From Chloroflexi bacterium CFX4 (lineage in GTDB: Bacteria > Chloroflexota > Anaerolineae > Aggregatilineales > UBA2796), in NCBI GenBank assembly GCA_021404685.1, contig QWHC01000002.1:1-64000 (forward strand): 64,000 nt of DNA, in the 5' to 3' direction. Positions 50,816 to 60,456 of this stretch are shown here, piece by piece. Below the pieces are notes generated by a model. That model was not told where the DNA came from. It saw nothing but the letters and a program-made list of their open reading frames with translations, and did no database searches. Position numbers and translations under genes: made by a program. Position 1 is the first letter of the stretch; every line of letters starts with the position of its first letter.

Positions 50816-51865
50816 ATGCGGCGTTGGATCGTGCTTGCGCTTGGAATTTTGGTGAGCGCAGTCTTTTTGTATTTTGGCTTGCAGGGCGTGCAGCTTGGCG
50901 AAGTTGCCGAGCGCATCGCCGACGCAAACCTGATTTGGCTGCTGCCCGGTGTGGCGGTCTACTTTTTAGCAGTGTGGGGCAGAACGTGGCGCTGGCACTA
51001 CCTGCTGCGCCCCATGAAGCGCGTTTCGCTGCGTGCCTTGTTTCCAGTCGTCGTGATTGGCTACATGGGCAACAATGTTTATCCCTTTCGGGCAGGTGAG
51101 GTCATTCGTGCCTATGTGCTGAAGCGCAACGAGCAGGTCAGCATTACTGGCAGCCTTGCCACAATCGTCGTCGAGCGCATTTTCGACGGCTTGGTGATGC
51201 TCATCTTCGTCTTCGCGGCGCTGCCCTTCGCGCCGATTGAGCAAGACTGGCTGCGGACGGTGGTCATCTTCGGCACGCTCTTTTTCTTCGGCGCGCTGGC
51301 AGTCTTTTTGGCGTTGGCGGCGCGCCCAGAGTTCACACAGCGCTTAGCGCGCAAGGTCATTACGCGCTGGCTGCCTGCCAAGGCACAGGCGCCGCTGCTC
51401 AGCCTGATCGATCACTTCCTAGACGGCTTGAAAAGCCTTCGCAGTCCGCGTGATTTGCTGATGACGTTGGTCACTTCGGTCTTTATTTGGCTGACCGAGA
51501 CGACCAAATACTGGTTTGTGATGCACGCCTTCAACTTTGAGGTCAGCTTTTTTGTGCTAATGATCATGACTGCTGTAGTGAACTTGGCGACGACTTTACC
51601 CGCCGCGCCGGGCTATATTGGCACCTTCCACACGCCGGGCATCTTGGTGCTGGAAACCTTCCGCGTGAACAGCGAAGTTGCCGCCAGCTATACCATTGTG
51701 CTGCACGCAGCGCTCTGGCTGCCGATCACGCTGCTGGGCTTCGTCTATCTCGTCCGCGAGGGCTTGTCGTGGCGTTCGTTTGATGAGGCGACCAAAGCGG
51801 TGCAAGCGGCGAAAGGCAGCCCTGAAGCAGCTGACGGGCTGGATGGCGGTGAGGTGCGCGCATGA
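50816..51865 (+). CDS. Flippase-like membrane protein (LPG synthase TM / UPF0104 family)
   Basis: A 349-residue protein with about eight membrane helices. Family marks are LLRPMKRVSLRALFPVVVIG, NNVYPFRAGEVIRAYVLKR and the C-terminal PGYIGTFHTPGILVL. The family shares the membrane part of lysylphosphatidylglycerol synthase and is linked to lipid-sugar transport or modification. The stop overlaps the next gene as ATGA, so they are translationally coupled. Confidence 0.82.
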   Translation: MRRWIVLALGILVSAVFLYFGLQGVQLGEVAERIADANLIWLLPGVAVYFLAVWGRTWRWHYLLRPMKRVSLRALFPVVVIGYMGNNVYPFRAGEVIRAYVLKRNEQVSITGSLATIVVERIFDGLVMLIFVFAALPFAPIEQDWLRTVVIFGTLFFFGALAVFLALAARPEFTQRLARKVITRWLPAKAQAPLLSLIDHFLDGLKSLRSPRDLLMTLVTSVFIWLTETTKYWFVMHAFNFEVSFFVLMIMTAVVNLATTLPAAPGYIGTFHTPGILVLETFRVNSEVAASYTIVLHAALWLPITLLGFVYLVREGLSWRSFDEATKAVQAAKGSPEAADGLDGGEVRA

Positions 51866-53184
51866 AACAGATCGCAATTTTAGGCGCAGGTGCAGCCGGG
51901 CTGGCAGCCGCTTGGGATTTGGCAAAGGCAGGCTATGCCGTTACGGTCTACGAGGCAGCCGACCGCGTCGGTGGCTTGGCAGGTGGCTTCCGTGATGAAG
52001 GCTGGGCGTGGCAGCTTGAGAAGTTCTACCACCACTGGTTCGAGTCGGACACAGCCATCTTAGGGCTGATGGAAGAACTCGGCGTGCGCGATCAGGTCAT
52101 CTTCCCGCGCCCAAAAACCTCGATGTGGTCGCACGGGAAACCACACCTGTTCGATAATCCCATCTCCATGCTCACCTTTCCACACCTGCCGCTCATCCCG
52201 AAACTGCGCTTTGGTTTGGTTGGCTTGTACCTGCGCCTGAGCAAGAATTGGCAGGCGATGGAGCGCTACACCGCCGAAGAATGGTTGATTCGGAGGATGG
52301 GCAAGCACGCCTATAATGATCTGTGGCGTCCGATGCTGATCGGCAAGTTTGGCGCGCTCTATAGCGATGTGACGATGGCGTGGTTTTGGGCACGCATTCA
52401 TACGCGCAGCGTGCGGCTTGGCACGTACATCGGCGGCTTTCAGGCGTTCTTGGATGCCTTCGCCGAAAAACTGCGCGAACGCGGCGTCACACTCGCGCTT
52501 GGCACGCCGATTCAGGCGGTTGAGCATACGGCGGATGGTGTTCAGGTCAGAGCGAACGGCGCAACAACGCGCTACGACGGGCTGATCAGCACGGCATCGC
52601 CCGCGCTCACCCTGAAAATTATCCCACAAATTGAAACGGCGGACGCTGCCTACGCGCAAAAGATGCGCGCCTTGCGGCATATGGGCGCTGCCGTCGTGAT
52701 CTTTGCCCTGAAAGAGCAACTGCTGACGGATGGCACCTACTGGCTGAATCTGCCTGCCAGCAGCCCTGACAAAGCGCAGAGCGAGTTTCCGTTTGTGGCG
52801 CTTTGCGAGCATACCAACTTTGTGAGCAGCGAACACTACAACGGCGATCATCTGGTCTACTGCGGCGAGTATGTGCAGCCTGATCACGCTTACCTGAGCA
52901 TGGCTGAGGATGATTTGGCTGATTTGTTCATGGGGACGCTCAAGACCTTTAATCCGCGCTTCTCGCCGAACTGGGTGCGGAAACGGTGGGTGTTCCGTTC
53001 GCCTTACGCGCAACCGATTCCGTTGGTCAACCACTCGCAGAACATCCCAGCGCTGCAAACGCCGCTGAAAGGCGTCTTTATGGCGAACATGAGTCAGGTT
53101 TACCCATGGGATCGCGGCACGAATTACGCCGTGATGCTAGGGCGCGACGTGGCAGCGCAAGCCCAAGCAGCGCTCGGCGCGTGA
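51862..53184 (+). CDS. FAD/NAD(P)-binding oxidoreductase, amine oxidase-like
   Basis: A 440-residue flavoprotein. The dinucleotide motif [17 protein letters not shown] is at the N-terminus, followed by [13 protein letters not shown]. The C-terminal FAD segment is [18 protein letters not shown]. It resembles proteins often labelled protoporphyrinogen oxidase-like, but neighbours (flippase-like protein, UDP-glucose dehydrogenase) favour a role in surface sugar or lipid chemistry, as in UDP-galactopyranose mutase relatives. The substrate is not known. Confidence 0.75.
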   Translation: MKQIAILGAGAAGLAAAWDLAKAGYAVTVYEAADRVGGLAGGFRDEGWAWQLEKFYHHWFESDTAILGLMEELGVRDQVIFPRPKTSMWSHGKPHLFDNPISMLTFPHLPLIPKLRFGLVGLYLRLSKNWQAMERYTAEEWLIRRMGKHAYNDLWRPMLIGKFGALYSDVTMAWFWARIHTRSVRLGTYIGGFQAFLDAFAEKLRERGVTLALGTPIQAVEHTADGVQVRANGATTRYDGLISTASPALTLKIIPQIETADAAYAQKMRALRHMGAAVVIFALKEQLLTDGTYWLNLPASSPDKAQSEFPFVALCEHTNFVSSEHYNGDHLVYCGEYVQPDHAYLSMAEDDLADLFMGTLKTFNPRFSPNWVRKRWVFRSPYAQPIPLVNHSQNIPALQTPLKGVFMANMSQVYPWDRGTNYAVMLGRDVAAQAQAALGA

Positions 53185-53243
53185 ATTTTCTATAAAGATC
53201 GCTTGTCCGAAGTATAAATCGGCTACAATCAGTCAAGGTTTCA

Positions 53244-53259
53244 GTGTTATCTATAACAC
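53244..53259. promoter_or_regulatory. Palindrome before the UDP-glucose dehydrogenase gene
   Basis: GTGTTAT-CT-ATAACAC, arms of 7 bp, lies 22 bases before the start codon and just downstream of a possible -10 (TACAAT at 53224-53229). It may be an operator. Confidence 0.4.
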
Positions 53260-53281
53260 CGTTCAGGAGTCAGTTCACCTC

Positions 53282-55162
53282 ATGAAAAACATCACAGTGA
53301 TCGGCGTTGGCTATGTCGGTTTGGTTACCGGCACCTGCTTTGCCGATCTTGGCAATCGCGTCATCGCGCTGGACATCAGCGAAAAGCGCATTGAAAACCT
53401 GAAGCAAGGCATCATGCCTATCTATGAGCCGGGCTTGAAAGAAGTGGTAGATCGCAATGTGAAGGCGGATCGGCTGCGCTTTACAACAGACTACGCCGAA
53501 GCACTCCGCGAGGCGGAATTTGTCTTTATTTGCGTTGGCACGCCCGAAGGCGTGGATGGCGAGGCAGACCTGCAATACGTGCGGATGGCTGCCGAATCCA
53601 TTGCCAAGACGATGGATCACGAGCTGATCGTGATTAACAAGTCCACGGTGCCGGTTGGCACGGGCGATTGGGTGGCGAATATTATTCGGGAACACCAGCC
53701 GCGCCCGATTCCCTTTGCGGTGGTTAGCTGCCCAGAATTTCTGCGCGAAGGCTCTGCCGTGCGCGACTTTTTCAGCCCCGACCGCACCGTGCTCGGCTCA
53801 ACGGATAAAGAGGCAGCCAGTAAGGTTGCTCAATTGCACCTACCGTTGCGTGCGCCCATCGTCATCACCGACTTACGCACAGCAGAGATGATCAAATATG
53901 CCTCCAACGCCTTCCTCGCCACGCGCATCAGCTTCATCAACGAGATTGCCAATATCTGTGAGGCACTTGGCGCGGACGTGAAAGAAGTGGCGCAGGGGAT
54001 GGGCTATGATAAGCGCATCGGGCATCACTTCCTAGAGCCGGGCGTCGGGTACGGGGGCAGTTGCTTTCTAGGTAGCGAGATGATTCATGTGCTGCGTGAT
54101 AACGGCTTTGTACCACAACCTCTTGAAGCACTGTTCACAGCAGCAGGTGGTGCCTTCACTGGCGATGTTGTTGAGATGGTCGTACCAAAAGGCGAGATTA
54201 TCCTCGCTTTTGACCTTGCGGCAAATACGCCAACGTTGGCGGAAGTCTACGCCTATACGCGCCGCGTGTTTGACGGCACATTAATCACGCTGACGACACA
54301 GACAGGGCAAACAATCACTACTACGGCTGATCATCCCATGCTGCGGCAAACGTCGCAAGGGCTGGAAATCGCACTTGCTGGCGAGATCAGGACTGGTGAT
54401 GCTTTAATCGCATTGGAAGCTGTGCCGCAAATGGAAGTTTACATCGAAACAGTAGCTATCGGTGATGCATCTATCTCGCCACAACCTCAGAGCAGTGTAC
54501 AAGCCTACCAAACACTGACTGTAACGCACATTGATCAGCGCGCAGCCTCTACCTACGTCTACAGCTTGGAGACATCCACACATACGGTTGTTGTCTCTGA
54601 TAATATCGTAGCGCACAATTGTTTCCCGAAAGACGTGAAGGCGCTTGCCTACATGGCGCAGGTGCATGGCACCAACCCTGAATTGCTGCACGCCGTGATG
54701 GGCATCAACCAGATTCAGCGCAAGCAGATCATCATCAAACTGCAAGACTTGCTCGGCGATCTGAATGGCAAGACGGTTGCCCTGCTCGGCTTGGCGTTCA
54801 AAGAAAACACCGACGACATCCGCGTTTCGCCCGCCCTTGAAATTGCCGAGATGCTTCACGATCTAGGTGCGGCTGTGCGCGGCTATGACCCGGCGGCGAT
54901 GGAGCATGTGGCGCGTGCCTATCCATTCCTCCAGCTTGCCGAAGACCCTTATGAATTGGCAGAGGGCTGCGATGCGATTGTCGTCGCCACGCCTTGGAAC
55001 GAGTTCAAAGGGCTGGATATGGCGCGAGTAGGCGCGGCGATGCGCCAAAAGGTCATGGTGGATGGGCGCAACCTCTACGATGGCGACCGCATGAAGGCGC
55101 TCGGCTTCACCTATCGCGGCGTTGGGCGCGGCTATAACGGCGCCCTGGATAAAGACGCCTAA
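53282..55162 (+). CDS. UDP-glucose 6-dehydrogenase with mini-intein
   Basis: A 626-residue precursor; the enzyme itself is 440 residues, normal for the family. It oxidises UDP-glucose to UDP-glucuronate with NAD. The Rossmann motif is GVGYVG (8-13); ESTVPVGT-like [21 protein letters not shown] and the central [13 protein letters not shown] helix follow. The catalytic Cys motif [14 protein letters not shown] is split after its Ser by residues 261-446, an intein that starts with Cys and ends His-Asn before Cys. The C-terminal UDP-binding domain is intact. RBS is CAGGAG. Confidence 0.95.
   Translation: MKNITVIGVGYVGLVTGTCFADLGNRVIALDISEKRIENLKQGIMPIYEPGLKEVVDRNVKADRLRFTTDYAEALREAEFVFICVGTPEGVDGEADLQYVRMAAESIAKTMDHELIVINKSTVPVGTGDWVANIIREHQPRPIPFAVVSCPEFLREGSAVRDFFSPDRTVLGSTDKEAASKVAQLHLPLRAPIVITDLRTAEMIKYASNAFLATRISFINEIANICEALGADVKEVAQGMGYDKRIGHHFLEPGVGYGGSCFLGSEMIHVLRDNGFVPQPLEALFTAAGGAFTGDVVEMVVPKGEIILAFDLAANTPTLAEVYAYTRRVFDGTLITLTTQTGQTITTTADHPMLRQTSQGLEIALAGEIRTGDALIALEAVPQMEVYIETVAIGDASISPQPQSSVQAYQTLTVTHIDQRAASTYVYSLETSTHTVVVSDNIVAHNCFPKDVKALAYMAQVHGTNPELLHAVMGINQIQRKQIIIKLQDLLGDLNGKTVALLGLAFKENTDDIRVSPALEIAEMLHDLGAAVRGYDPAAMEHVARAYPFLQLAEDPYELAEGCDAIVVATPWNEFKGLDMARVGAAMRQKVMVDGRNLYDGDRMKALGFTYRGVGRGYNGALDKDA
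54062..54619 (+). other. Mini-intein in UDP-glucose dehydrogenase (186 residues)
   Basis: Residues 261-446 of the precursor. Block A begins with the nucleophile Cys1 (CFLGSEMI). Block B is [11 protein letters not shown] with the T88-x-x-H91 motif. Block F is [23 protein letters not shown] (core [13 protein letters not shown]). The last two residues are His-Asn and the next extein residue is Cys. All residues for self-splicing are present. No homing endonuclease motif is seen. Splicing would rebuild the catalytic cysteine sequence exactly. Confidence 0.93.
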
Positions 55163-55219
55163 GCCCACCCGACAGCGGTAAGATTACGCAGCAGCGTGTC
55201 TTCCGTTTATACTATGGCT

Positions 55220-55245
55220 ATGGGCGAGGTTTTCCCCTCGCCCAT
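55220..55245 (+). terminator. Hairpin after the UDP-glucose dehydrogenase gene
   Basis: A 10-bp perfect stem (ATGGGCGAGG with CCTCGCCCAT) and a 6-base loop. A later A/T-rich stretch follows, not a T run. It may also lie at the start of the peptidase transcript. Confidence 0.5.
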
Positions 55246-55277
55246 GCATTTCAATTTAGCATGATGAGTAAATCCAC

Positions 55278-56642
55278 ATGACAAACAGTGAGACACACAG
55301 CGTTTCGCGCCACGTGCTGCCCAACGGCTTGGTGGTGCTGCTCAAAGAGTCGCACAAGGCGCCCGTCATCAGCTTTTGGGTGTTGTACCGCGTTGGCAGC
55401 CGCAACGAACCCAGCGGCAAAACCGGCATTTCGCACTGGGTCGAACACATGATGTTCAAAGGCACGCCCAATTTTCCCGCCGGCGTGCTGGATAAGGCGA
55501 TTGACCGCGAAGGCGGCGCCTGGAACGCGCAAACATCGCTCGATTACACTGCCTACTACGAGACGATGCCCTCTGATCGGATCGATCTGGCATTGCGCGC
55601 AGAGGCAGACCGCATGATCAACGCGCAGTTCGATCCCGAAGAAGTGGAGAGCGAGCGCACCGTGATCATCAGCGAACGGCAAGGCTCGGAAAACAGCCCG
55701 TCTTTTTGGTTGGGCGAAGAAGTGCAGGCAGCTGCCTTCCGCGTGCATGGCTATCATCACGAGATCATCGGCGATATGACCGACCTTGAGACGATGACAC
55801 GCGATGATCTCTACACGCACTACCGCACCTACTACGCGCCGAACAATGCGATCATCTCGGTGGTGGGCGATTTTGAAAGCGCCGCCATGCTGCGCCGCAT
55901 CGAAGAACTTTACGGCAGCATTCCGCCCGCCGAACTGCCCAAGCCATTTGTGCGCCCTGAGCCACCGCAGCAAGGCGAGCGCCGCGTGCGCGTAGAGCGT
56001 CCCGGTCCGACGCCGATCCTTTCGATGGTCTACAAGGTGCCGGGCGTTACCGATCCTGATTGGATCAAGCTCTTTGTGCTGGATAGCATCTTAGGCGGCG
56101 CCAGCGGCTTTGGCGGCGGCGGTGTTGGCAACAAAACCTCGCGCTTGTATCAGGCGTTGGTCAAAAAAGAACTGGTCGCCGGCCTGAGTTCAGGCGTCTA
56201 TCCGTCCTTTGATCCGTTCCTCTACTCCTTCGATCTGACGCTGCGTGATGGGCGCACGCTTGAGGAAGTGGAGGCTGCCCTGAACGCCGAGATCGAGAAA
56301 GCGGTGAATGGCGAAATCACACAGGCAGAGCTGGATAAGGCGCGCAAACAGGCGCGTGCGCTCTTTGCCTACAGCACCGAGACCGTCACCAATCAGGCGT
56401 TTTGGCTGGCATACTTTGAGCATGTGGCAGGTAACTACGAATTTTTCCTGACCTTTGAAGAACGCCTGCAAGCGGTGACTCTTGAGGATGTTCACGCCGT
56501 GGCGCGTAAATATTTCCGCCCACAAGCGCGCACCGTTGGCTGGTTTGTGCCAACCGAAATCAGTGGCGGCGGCGACTATGAAGACGAACTCACCGACGAC
56601 TTGCTGGGCGATATACAGGAAGAAGCCGACGATGACGAATAG
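55278..56642 (+). CDS. M16 family zinc peptidase, active subunit
   Basis: A 454-residue peptidase of the pitrilysin family. The inverted zinc motif is H53-W-V-E56-H57 and the second glutamate lies in EVESERTVIISE, about 75 residues on. The R/Y pair expected in the C-terminal half can be found around NKTSRLYQALV. No signal peptide is visible. It forms a pair with the following gene, which overlaps its end by 11 bases. Confidence 0.9.
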   Translation: MTNSETHSVSRHVLPNGLVVLLKESHKAPVISFWVLYRVGSRNEPSGKTGISHWVEHMMFKGTPNFPAGVLDKAIDREGGAWNAQTSLDYTAYYETMPSDRIDLALRAEADRMINAQFDPEEVESERTVIISERQGSENSPSFWLGEEVQAAAFRVHGYHHEIIGDMTDLETMTRDDLYTHYRTYYAPNNAIISVVGDFESAAMLRRIEELYGSIPPAELPKPFVRPEPPQQGERRVRVERPGPTPILSMVYKVPGVTDPDWIKLFVLDSILGGASGFGGGGVGNKTSRLYQALVKKELVAGLSSGVYPSFDPFLYSFDLTLRDGRTLEEVEAALNAEIEKAVNGEITQAELDKARKQARALFAYSTETVTNQAFWLAYFEHVAGNYEFFLTFEERLQAVTLEDVHAVARKYFRPQARTVGWFVPTEISGGGDYEDELTDDLLGDIQEEADDDE

Positions 56643-57918
56643 CAACCGTGCGCTGCCCGGCAGCGATGACATCCTGCGCGTTGTGCTGCCCAACGGCATC
56701 ACTGTGCTGGCGCGGGAGAACTTCTCGAACAAATCGGTCGTGATCGGTGGCACGCTGGCAGTTGGCAGCTTGCTGGAGCCTGACGACAAACAGGGACTTG
56801 CCGATTTTGCCGCCGCTGCCCTAATGCGCGGTACACGCACCCGCGATTTTGACGCCCTGCATGAGGCGTTGGAGAGCCTTGGCGCCAACCTGAACGTCAG
56901 CGGCGGCACACACAGCACCTCCTTTGGTGGTAAGGCACTCGCTGAGGATTTATCGGTGCTGTTGGGCATCCTCTCGGATGTGCTGCGGAAGCCCGCCTTT
57001 CCCGCTGACCAAACCGAACGGCTGCGCGGCGAAATCCTGACTGCCCTTAAGATTCGCGCTCAGGATACGCGCAGCGTTGCCTTTGAGAGCTTCCGCAGCT
57101 TGGCATACCCTGCGGAGCATCCCTACAGCCGCAGCATGTTCGCCGTCAGCGAGAGCCTGCCGCGCCTCACCCTTGATGATCTGCACGCCTTCCACGCCCA
57201 AAATTATGGCGCACAAGGCATGATCATCACCATTGTTGGCGCCGTGAAGGCGGAAGATGCCGTCAAGCTGGTGGCAGAGCATCTCGGCGATTGGCAGAAT
57301 GCCGATCAGCCCGCCATGCCAAGCGTGGCAAATGTGCCGCCGCTGCCCGAAGCACGCCAAACGTTCAAGGTTGTCCCCGGCAAAACGCAGTCAGATATTG
57401 TGTTGGGCTGGGCAGGACCCTCACGCTACGCGACGGACTTTCAGGCGGCAAACCTTGCCAACAACATCTTGGGCGTTTTCGGCATGATGGGCAGGCTTGG
57501 CAAGACGGTGCGCGAAGATCAGGGCTTGGCATACTACGCCTACAGTTCGGTGCGCGGTGGGCAGGGTCCCACGCCGTGGACGGCAGCCGCCGGCGTGAAC
57601 CCGAAAAACGTGCAGCGCGCCATCGAGAGTATGCTGCATGAGGTGAAGCGCCTGACCACAGAACTGGTCAGTGAAGATGATCTGGAGGACAACAAAGCGA
57701 ACTTCACCGGACGCCTGCCGCTGACGTTAGAGACGAACGAAGGCGTTGCAGCTGCCATCCTGAACATGGAGACCTACGGGCTGGGCTTGGACTATCTGCG
57801 GAACTACACGGAGATGATCAACGCCATCACGCGGGAAGACGTGCTGAGCGCGGCGCAGAAATACCTTTCGCCAAACGCCTATGCGCTGGCGGTTGCAGGT
57901 CCCGAACTGAACGCCTGA
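56632..57918 (+). CDS. M16 family peptidase-like protein, inactive partner
   Basis: A 428-residue relative of the preceding peptidase. The place of HXXEH is held by GLADFAAAALMRGT, so zinc cannot be bound. The C-terminal YAYSSVRGGQGPTPW segment, with Arg and a preceding Tyr pair, is like that of non-catalytic subunits. Active and inactive M16 chains commonly form heterodimers. The ATG at 56632 lies in the end of the first gene. Confidence 0.88.
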   Translation: MTNSNRALPGSDDILRVVLPNGITVLARENFSNKSVVIGGTLAVGSLLEPDDKQGLADFAAAALMRGTRTRDFDALHEALESLGANLNVSGGTHSTSFGGKALAEDLSVLLGILSDVLRKPAFPADQTERLRGEILTALKIRAQDTRSVAFESFRSLAYPAEHPYSRSMFAVSESLPRLTLDDLHAFHAQNYGAQGMIITIVGAVKAEDAVKLVAEHLGDWQNADQPAMPSVANVPPLPEARQTFKVVPGKTQSDIVLGWAGPSRYATDFQAANLANNILGVFGMMGRLGKTVREDQGLAYYAYSSVRGGQGPTPWTAAAGVNPKNVQRAIESMLHEVKRLTTELVSEDDLEDNKANFTGRLPLTLETNEGVAAAILNMETYGLGLDYLRNYTEMINAITREDVLSAAQKYLSPNAYALAVAGPELNA

Positions 57919-57920
57919 TC

Positions 57921-58427
57921 TTACGGCACGAATACGCGCAGATCAGCGGCACGCAGCACCGCACCGCCGCTGATCCGCACCCTCTCCGCCGCTGGCAGCG
58001 CACCGCGCCATGCGATCTCGCGGTTCAGGCGCACTTCCGCGCCGTCGGCGGTCAGGTGTAGGTAGACCTCATTCGCCTCAGGCGGACGGCGCAAATGGAT
58101 GAAGCCAACCGCATCGGGCTGAAGCGGCGCTACTGAGAATGAGGCATCGCCATGCAAGCTCAGCATGAACACGGCGGTGCCGTCGGCTGCCTCAAACACC
58201 ACATGCCACGCATCAAGCGGCGAGGCAGTTTCCGACCACTTACCCAGCGCAATCAGCGTAAAGTTGCCCTCTGGCAGTGGTACGGTAGCTGCGTCCTGCA
58301 CTTCGGCATACAGCCTGCCATAGCGTGGCGGATCAGCCAAGCCAAGCGCAAGGGCGGCGCTGAGTGCCAAGCCGCCGCCCAAGATTGCAAAAAAGGCAAG
58401 CCGCAGCACCTGCCACAGGCGCGCCAT
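57921..58427 (-). CDS. Hypothetical membrane-anchored protein
   Basis: A 168-residue protein with one N-terminal helix (8-30) and a beta-rich external part (about 40-168) like a small concanavalin- or jelly-roll-type domain (WHVVFEAADGTAVFML, EVYLHLTADGAEVRLN). I recognise no family. Its ATG overlaps the stop of the sugar permease as TGATG, so it belongs to that operon and might help sugar uptake. It ends 2 bases from the stop of the peptidase gene. Confidence 0.65.
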   Translation of the reverse strand: MARLWQVLRLAFFAILGGGLALSAALALGLADPPRYGRLYAEVQDAATVPLPEGNFTLIALGKWSETASPLDAWHVVFEAADGTAVFMLSLHGDASFSVAPLQPDAVGFIHLRRPPEANEVYLHLTADGAEVRLNREIAWRGALPAAERVRISGGAVLRAADLRVFVP

Positions 58428-59281
58428 CAGCCCTTGACGGCGCCCGCTGTCAAGCCTTGCACAATGCGCCGTTGGAAGACCAACACCAACACGATCAGCG
58501 GGACAGTCACCACGACGGACGCCGCCATAATCTCACCGAACGGCTCGTTACGGGCGATCACGCCAGTGAATTTGGTGATGGCGACTGTCACCGTCTGCGC
58601 GGCAGGCTGAGTCAGCGTGAAGGTCAGCGAGAATAGGTATTCGTTCCACGCCGCAATGAAGGCGAGCAAGCCTGTTGTGACCAGTGCAGGCGCCGTCAGC
58701 GGCAGCAGAATCTTATAGAACGTTTGGAAGGGCGTGCAGCCATCCACCAACGCCGCCTGCTCCAATTCAGCCGGCAGCGCACGGAAAAACGAGGTTAGCA
58801 CCCACACCGTGAAGGGTAGCGTAAAGATCAGGTAGGTCGTCATCAGCGATGTGATGCTGCCATACATGCCAAGCTGATTCACAAGCGTAAACAAGCCGGG
58901 CAAGATCGAGATTTGCGGAAAGAGCGTCATGGAAAGGATCACATATAGAATCCAGCGCTTGCCGCCGAACTTCAGGCGTCCGAGTGCGTAAGCGGCAAAC
59001 GAGCCGATGCACAGCGCCGCAATGACCACCACAATCGAGACAACGGTGCTGTTCAGCAAGCCGCGCAAGAAGGCATCGTTGCGGAAAACTGCTTCAAAGT
59101 TCTGAAGCGTGATCGTTTGTGGAAAGAATGTCGCGGGCGTTTGGATCAGCTCGCTTTCAGGCTTCAGCGCTGAAATGAGCGCCCAATAGAACGGAAACGC
59201 CGTGTAGAGGAAGATCAACACAATCAGCGCGCTAAAGCCAATGCGCCCTGCCCAATAGCTGAAGTTACGGTTGCCTGCCAT
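58427..59281 (-). CDS. Sugar ABC transporter permease, MalG type
   Basis: A 284-residue permease with six membrane helices. The EAA loop is EQAALVDGCTPFQTFYKILLP, which docks the ATPase. MalG-type permeases end near the membrane, as here. Its ATG overlaps the MalF-type stop by one base (TAATG). No ATP-binding subunit is present in the operon, so it must use one encoded elsewhere. Confidence 0.92.
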   Translation of the reverse strand: MAGNRNFSYWAGRIGFSALIVLIFLYTAFPFYWALISALKPESELIQTPATFFPQTITLQNFEAVFRNDAFLRGLLNSTVVSIVVVIAALCIGSFAAYALGRLKFGGKRWILYVILSMTLFPQISILPGLFTLVNQLGMYGSITSLMTTYLIFTLPFTVWVLTSFFRALPAELEQAALVDGCTPFQTFYKILLPLTAPALVTTGLLAFIAAWNEYLFSLTFTLTQPAAQTVTVAITKFTGVIARNEPFGEIMAASVVVTVPLIVLVLVFQRRIVQGLTAGAVKG

Positions 59282-60315
59282 TAGTCCACCTCCACGCGGA
59301 ATAGGCTCATGTACAGAATAGTGAAGGCAAAGATGATGATGAAAATCAGCACGCCGGTGGCAGAGGCATAGCCATATTGATAACTGGTGACCATCATTTC
59401 GTAGTTGTGGGTTGCCATAGAGCGTGTGGTGTTCGGCAGCAGAATGGCGAACACATCAAAGACGCGCAGGGCATCCAACGTGCGGAAGACCAACGCAATC
59501 AGCACGGTTGGGAACAGCAGCGGCAGTGTAATGCGGAAAAAGCGCTGCGGCACCGTCGCACCGTCTACAGCGCCCGCCTCATACAAATCGGTTGGGATGG
59601 TCTGCAAGCCCGCCAAGAGCAGCAGCGCCACAAATGGCACCGTCTTCCAAACATCCACCAAAATCACCGAGAGCAGCGGATATTGCGAACGCCAGGCAAT
59701 GCTGGCGCTTGGCTCAATCAGCCCGAAGGCGCTAAGGAGCGCATTCATGGCGCCGGTGGTGTTATCGTTCAGCATGTAGCGCCACAACACGGTTGAGATG
59801 GCGGTTGGAATTGCCCACGGGATGAGCATCACGGCGCGCATAATGCCGCGCCCGCGGAAGCGCGTATTGACGACCAGCGCCACCAACAAGCCGATGCTGA
59901 ATTCAAGCGCCACCGAGATGATGGTGAACAGGATTGTGTTCACAATTGCCTGAATCCACATCGGATCGCCAGCGGCGAACAGGTAGCGCTCGCCAAACAA
60001 TTCAAAGGTGTTTACACGGCGATAGCCCGTGATCATTGTGTCGCGTAGCGAAGCACCTTCTGGGAACGGCGCGATCTGGATGCCGAGCAGTTTCTGATAG
60101 TTCTCCAAGCCAACGTTGGCAACCTCAGCGGTTGGGTTGGCAAAGGGTTCGTTGGTGAAACTGGACAAAAAGGTACGCACCAATGGGTAGAAAGCGACGA
60201 GGATCAGCACAAAAAAGGTGGGTGCCAGCATGATCATGGCAAGGCGCGCTTGCCGTTTAGTGAGCGTGCTGCCGCCGCGCACAGCGGCGTTCGATGAGGT
60301 GGTTGCGACTGCCAT
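59281..60315 (-). CDS. Sugar ABC transporter permease, MalF type
   Basis: A 344-residue permease with about seven helices and an EAA loop (LYEAGAVDGATVPQRFFRITLP). An external loop of about 90 residues follows the first helix (FTNEPFANPTAEV onwards). The ATG at 60315 lies behind GAGAGG. It pairs with the MalG-type permease and is separated from the binding-protein gene by a hairpin. Confidence 0.92.
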   Translation of the reverse strand: MAVATTSSNAAVRGGSTLTKRQARLAMIMLAPTFFVLILVAFYPLVRTFLSSFTNEPFANPTAEVANVGLENYQKLLGIQIAPFPEGASLRDTMITGYRRVNTFELFGERYLFAAGDPMWIQAIVNTILFTIISVALEFSIGLLVALVVNTRFRGRGIMRAVMLIPWAIPTAISTVLWRYMLNDNTTGAMNALLSAFGLIEPSASIAWRSQYPLLSVILVDVWKTVPFVALLLLAGLQTIPTDLYEAGAVDGATVPQRFFRITLPLLFPTVLIALVFRTLDALRVFDVFAILLPNTTRSMATHNYEMMVTSYQYGYASATGVLIFIIIFAFTILYMSLFRVEVD

Positions 60316-60403
60316 ATAAAAAAGCCTCTCAAAAAACTTTCGCGGCAAAAACAGACCGCATTAAGCCTGAAACTATACCGCGCATAAAGCTATTCGGCAA
60401 AGC

Positions 60404-60432
60404 AAAAGGGCAGGTCTGCAACAGACCTGCCC
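60404..60432 (-). terminator. Partial terminator between binding protein and permeases
   Basis: An 11-bp perfect stem (GGGCAGGTCTG with CAGACCTGCCC) and a 3-base loop; on the minus strand TTTTGC follows. It lies after the binding-protein gene and before malF-type gene, and would lower permease levels relative to the binding protein. Confidence 0.7.
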
Positions 60433-60456
60433 TCGTGTGGATTGTGGCGTTATGCC

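Noticed and set aside
52060..53058. 332-codon open frame opposite the FAD oxidoreductase
   Set aside because: Arg/His-rich composition and no ribosome site; the opposite strand has a full flavoprotein.
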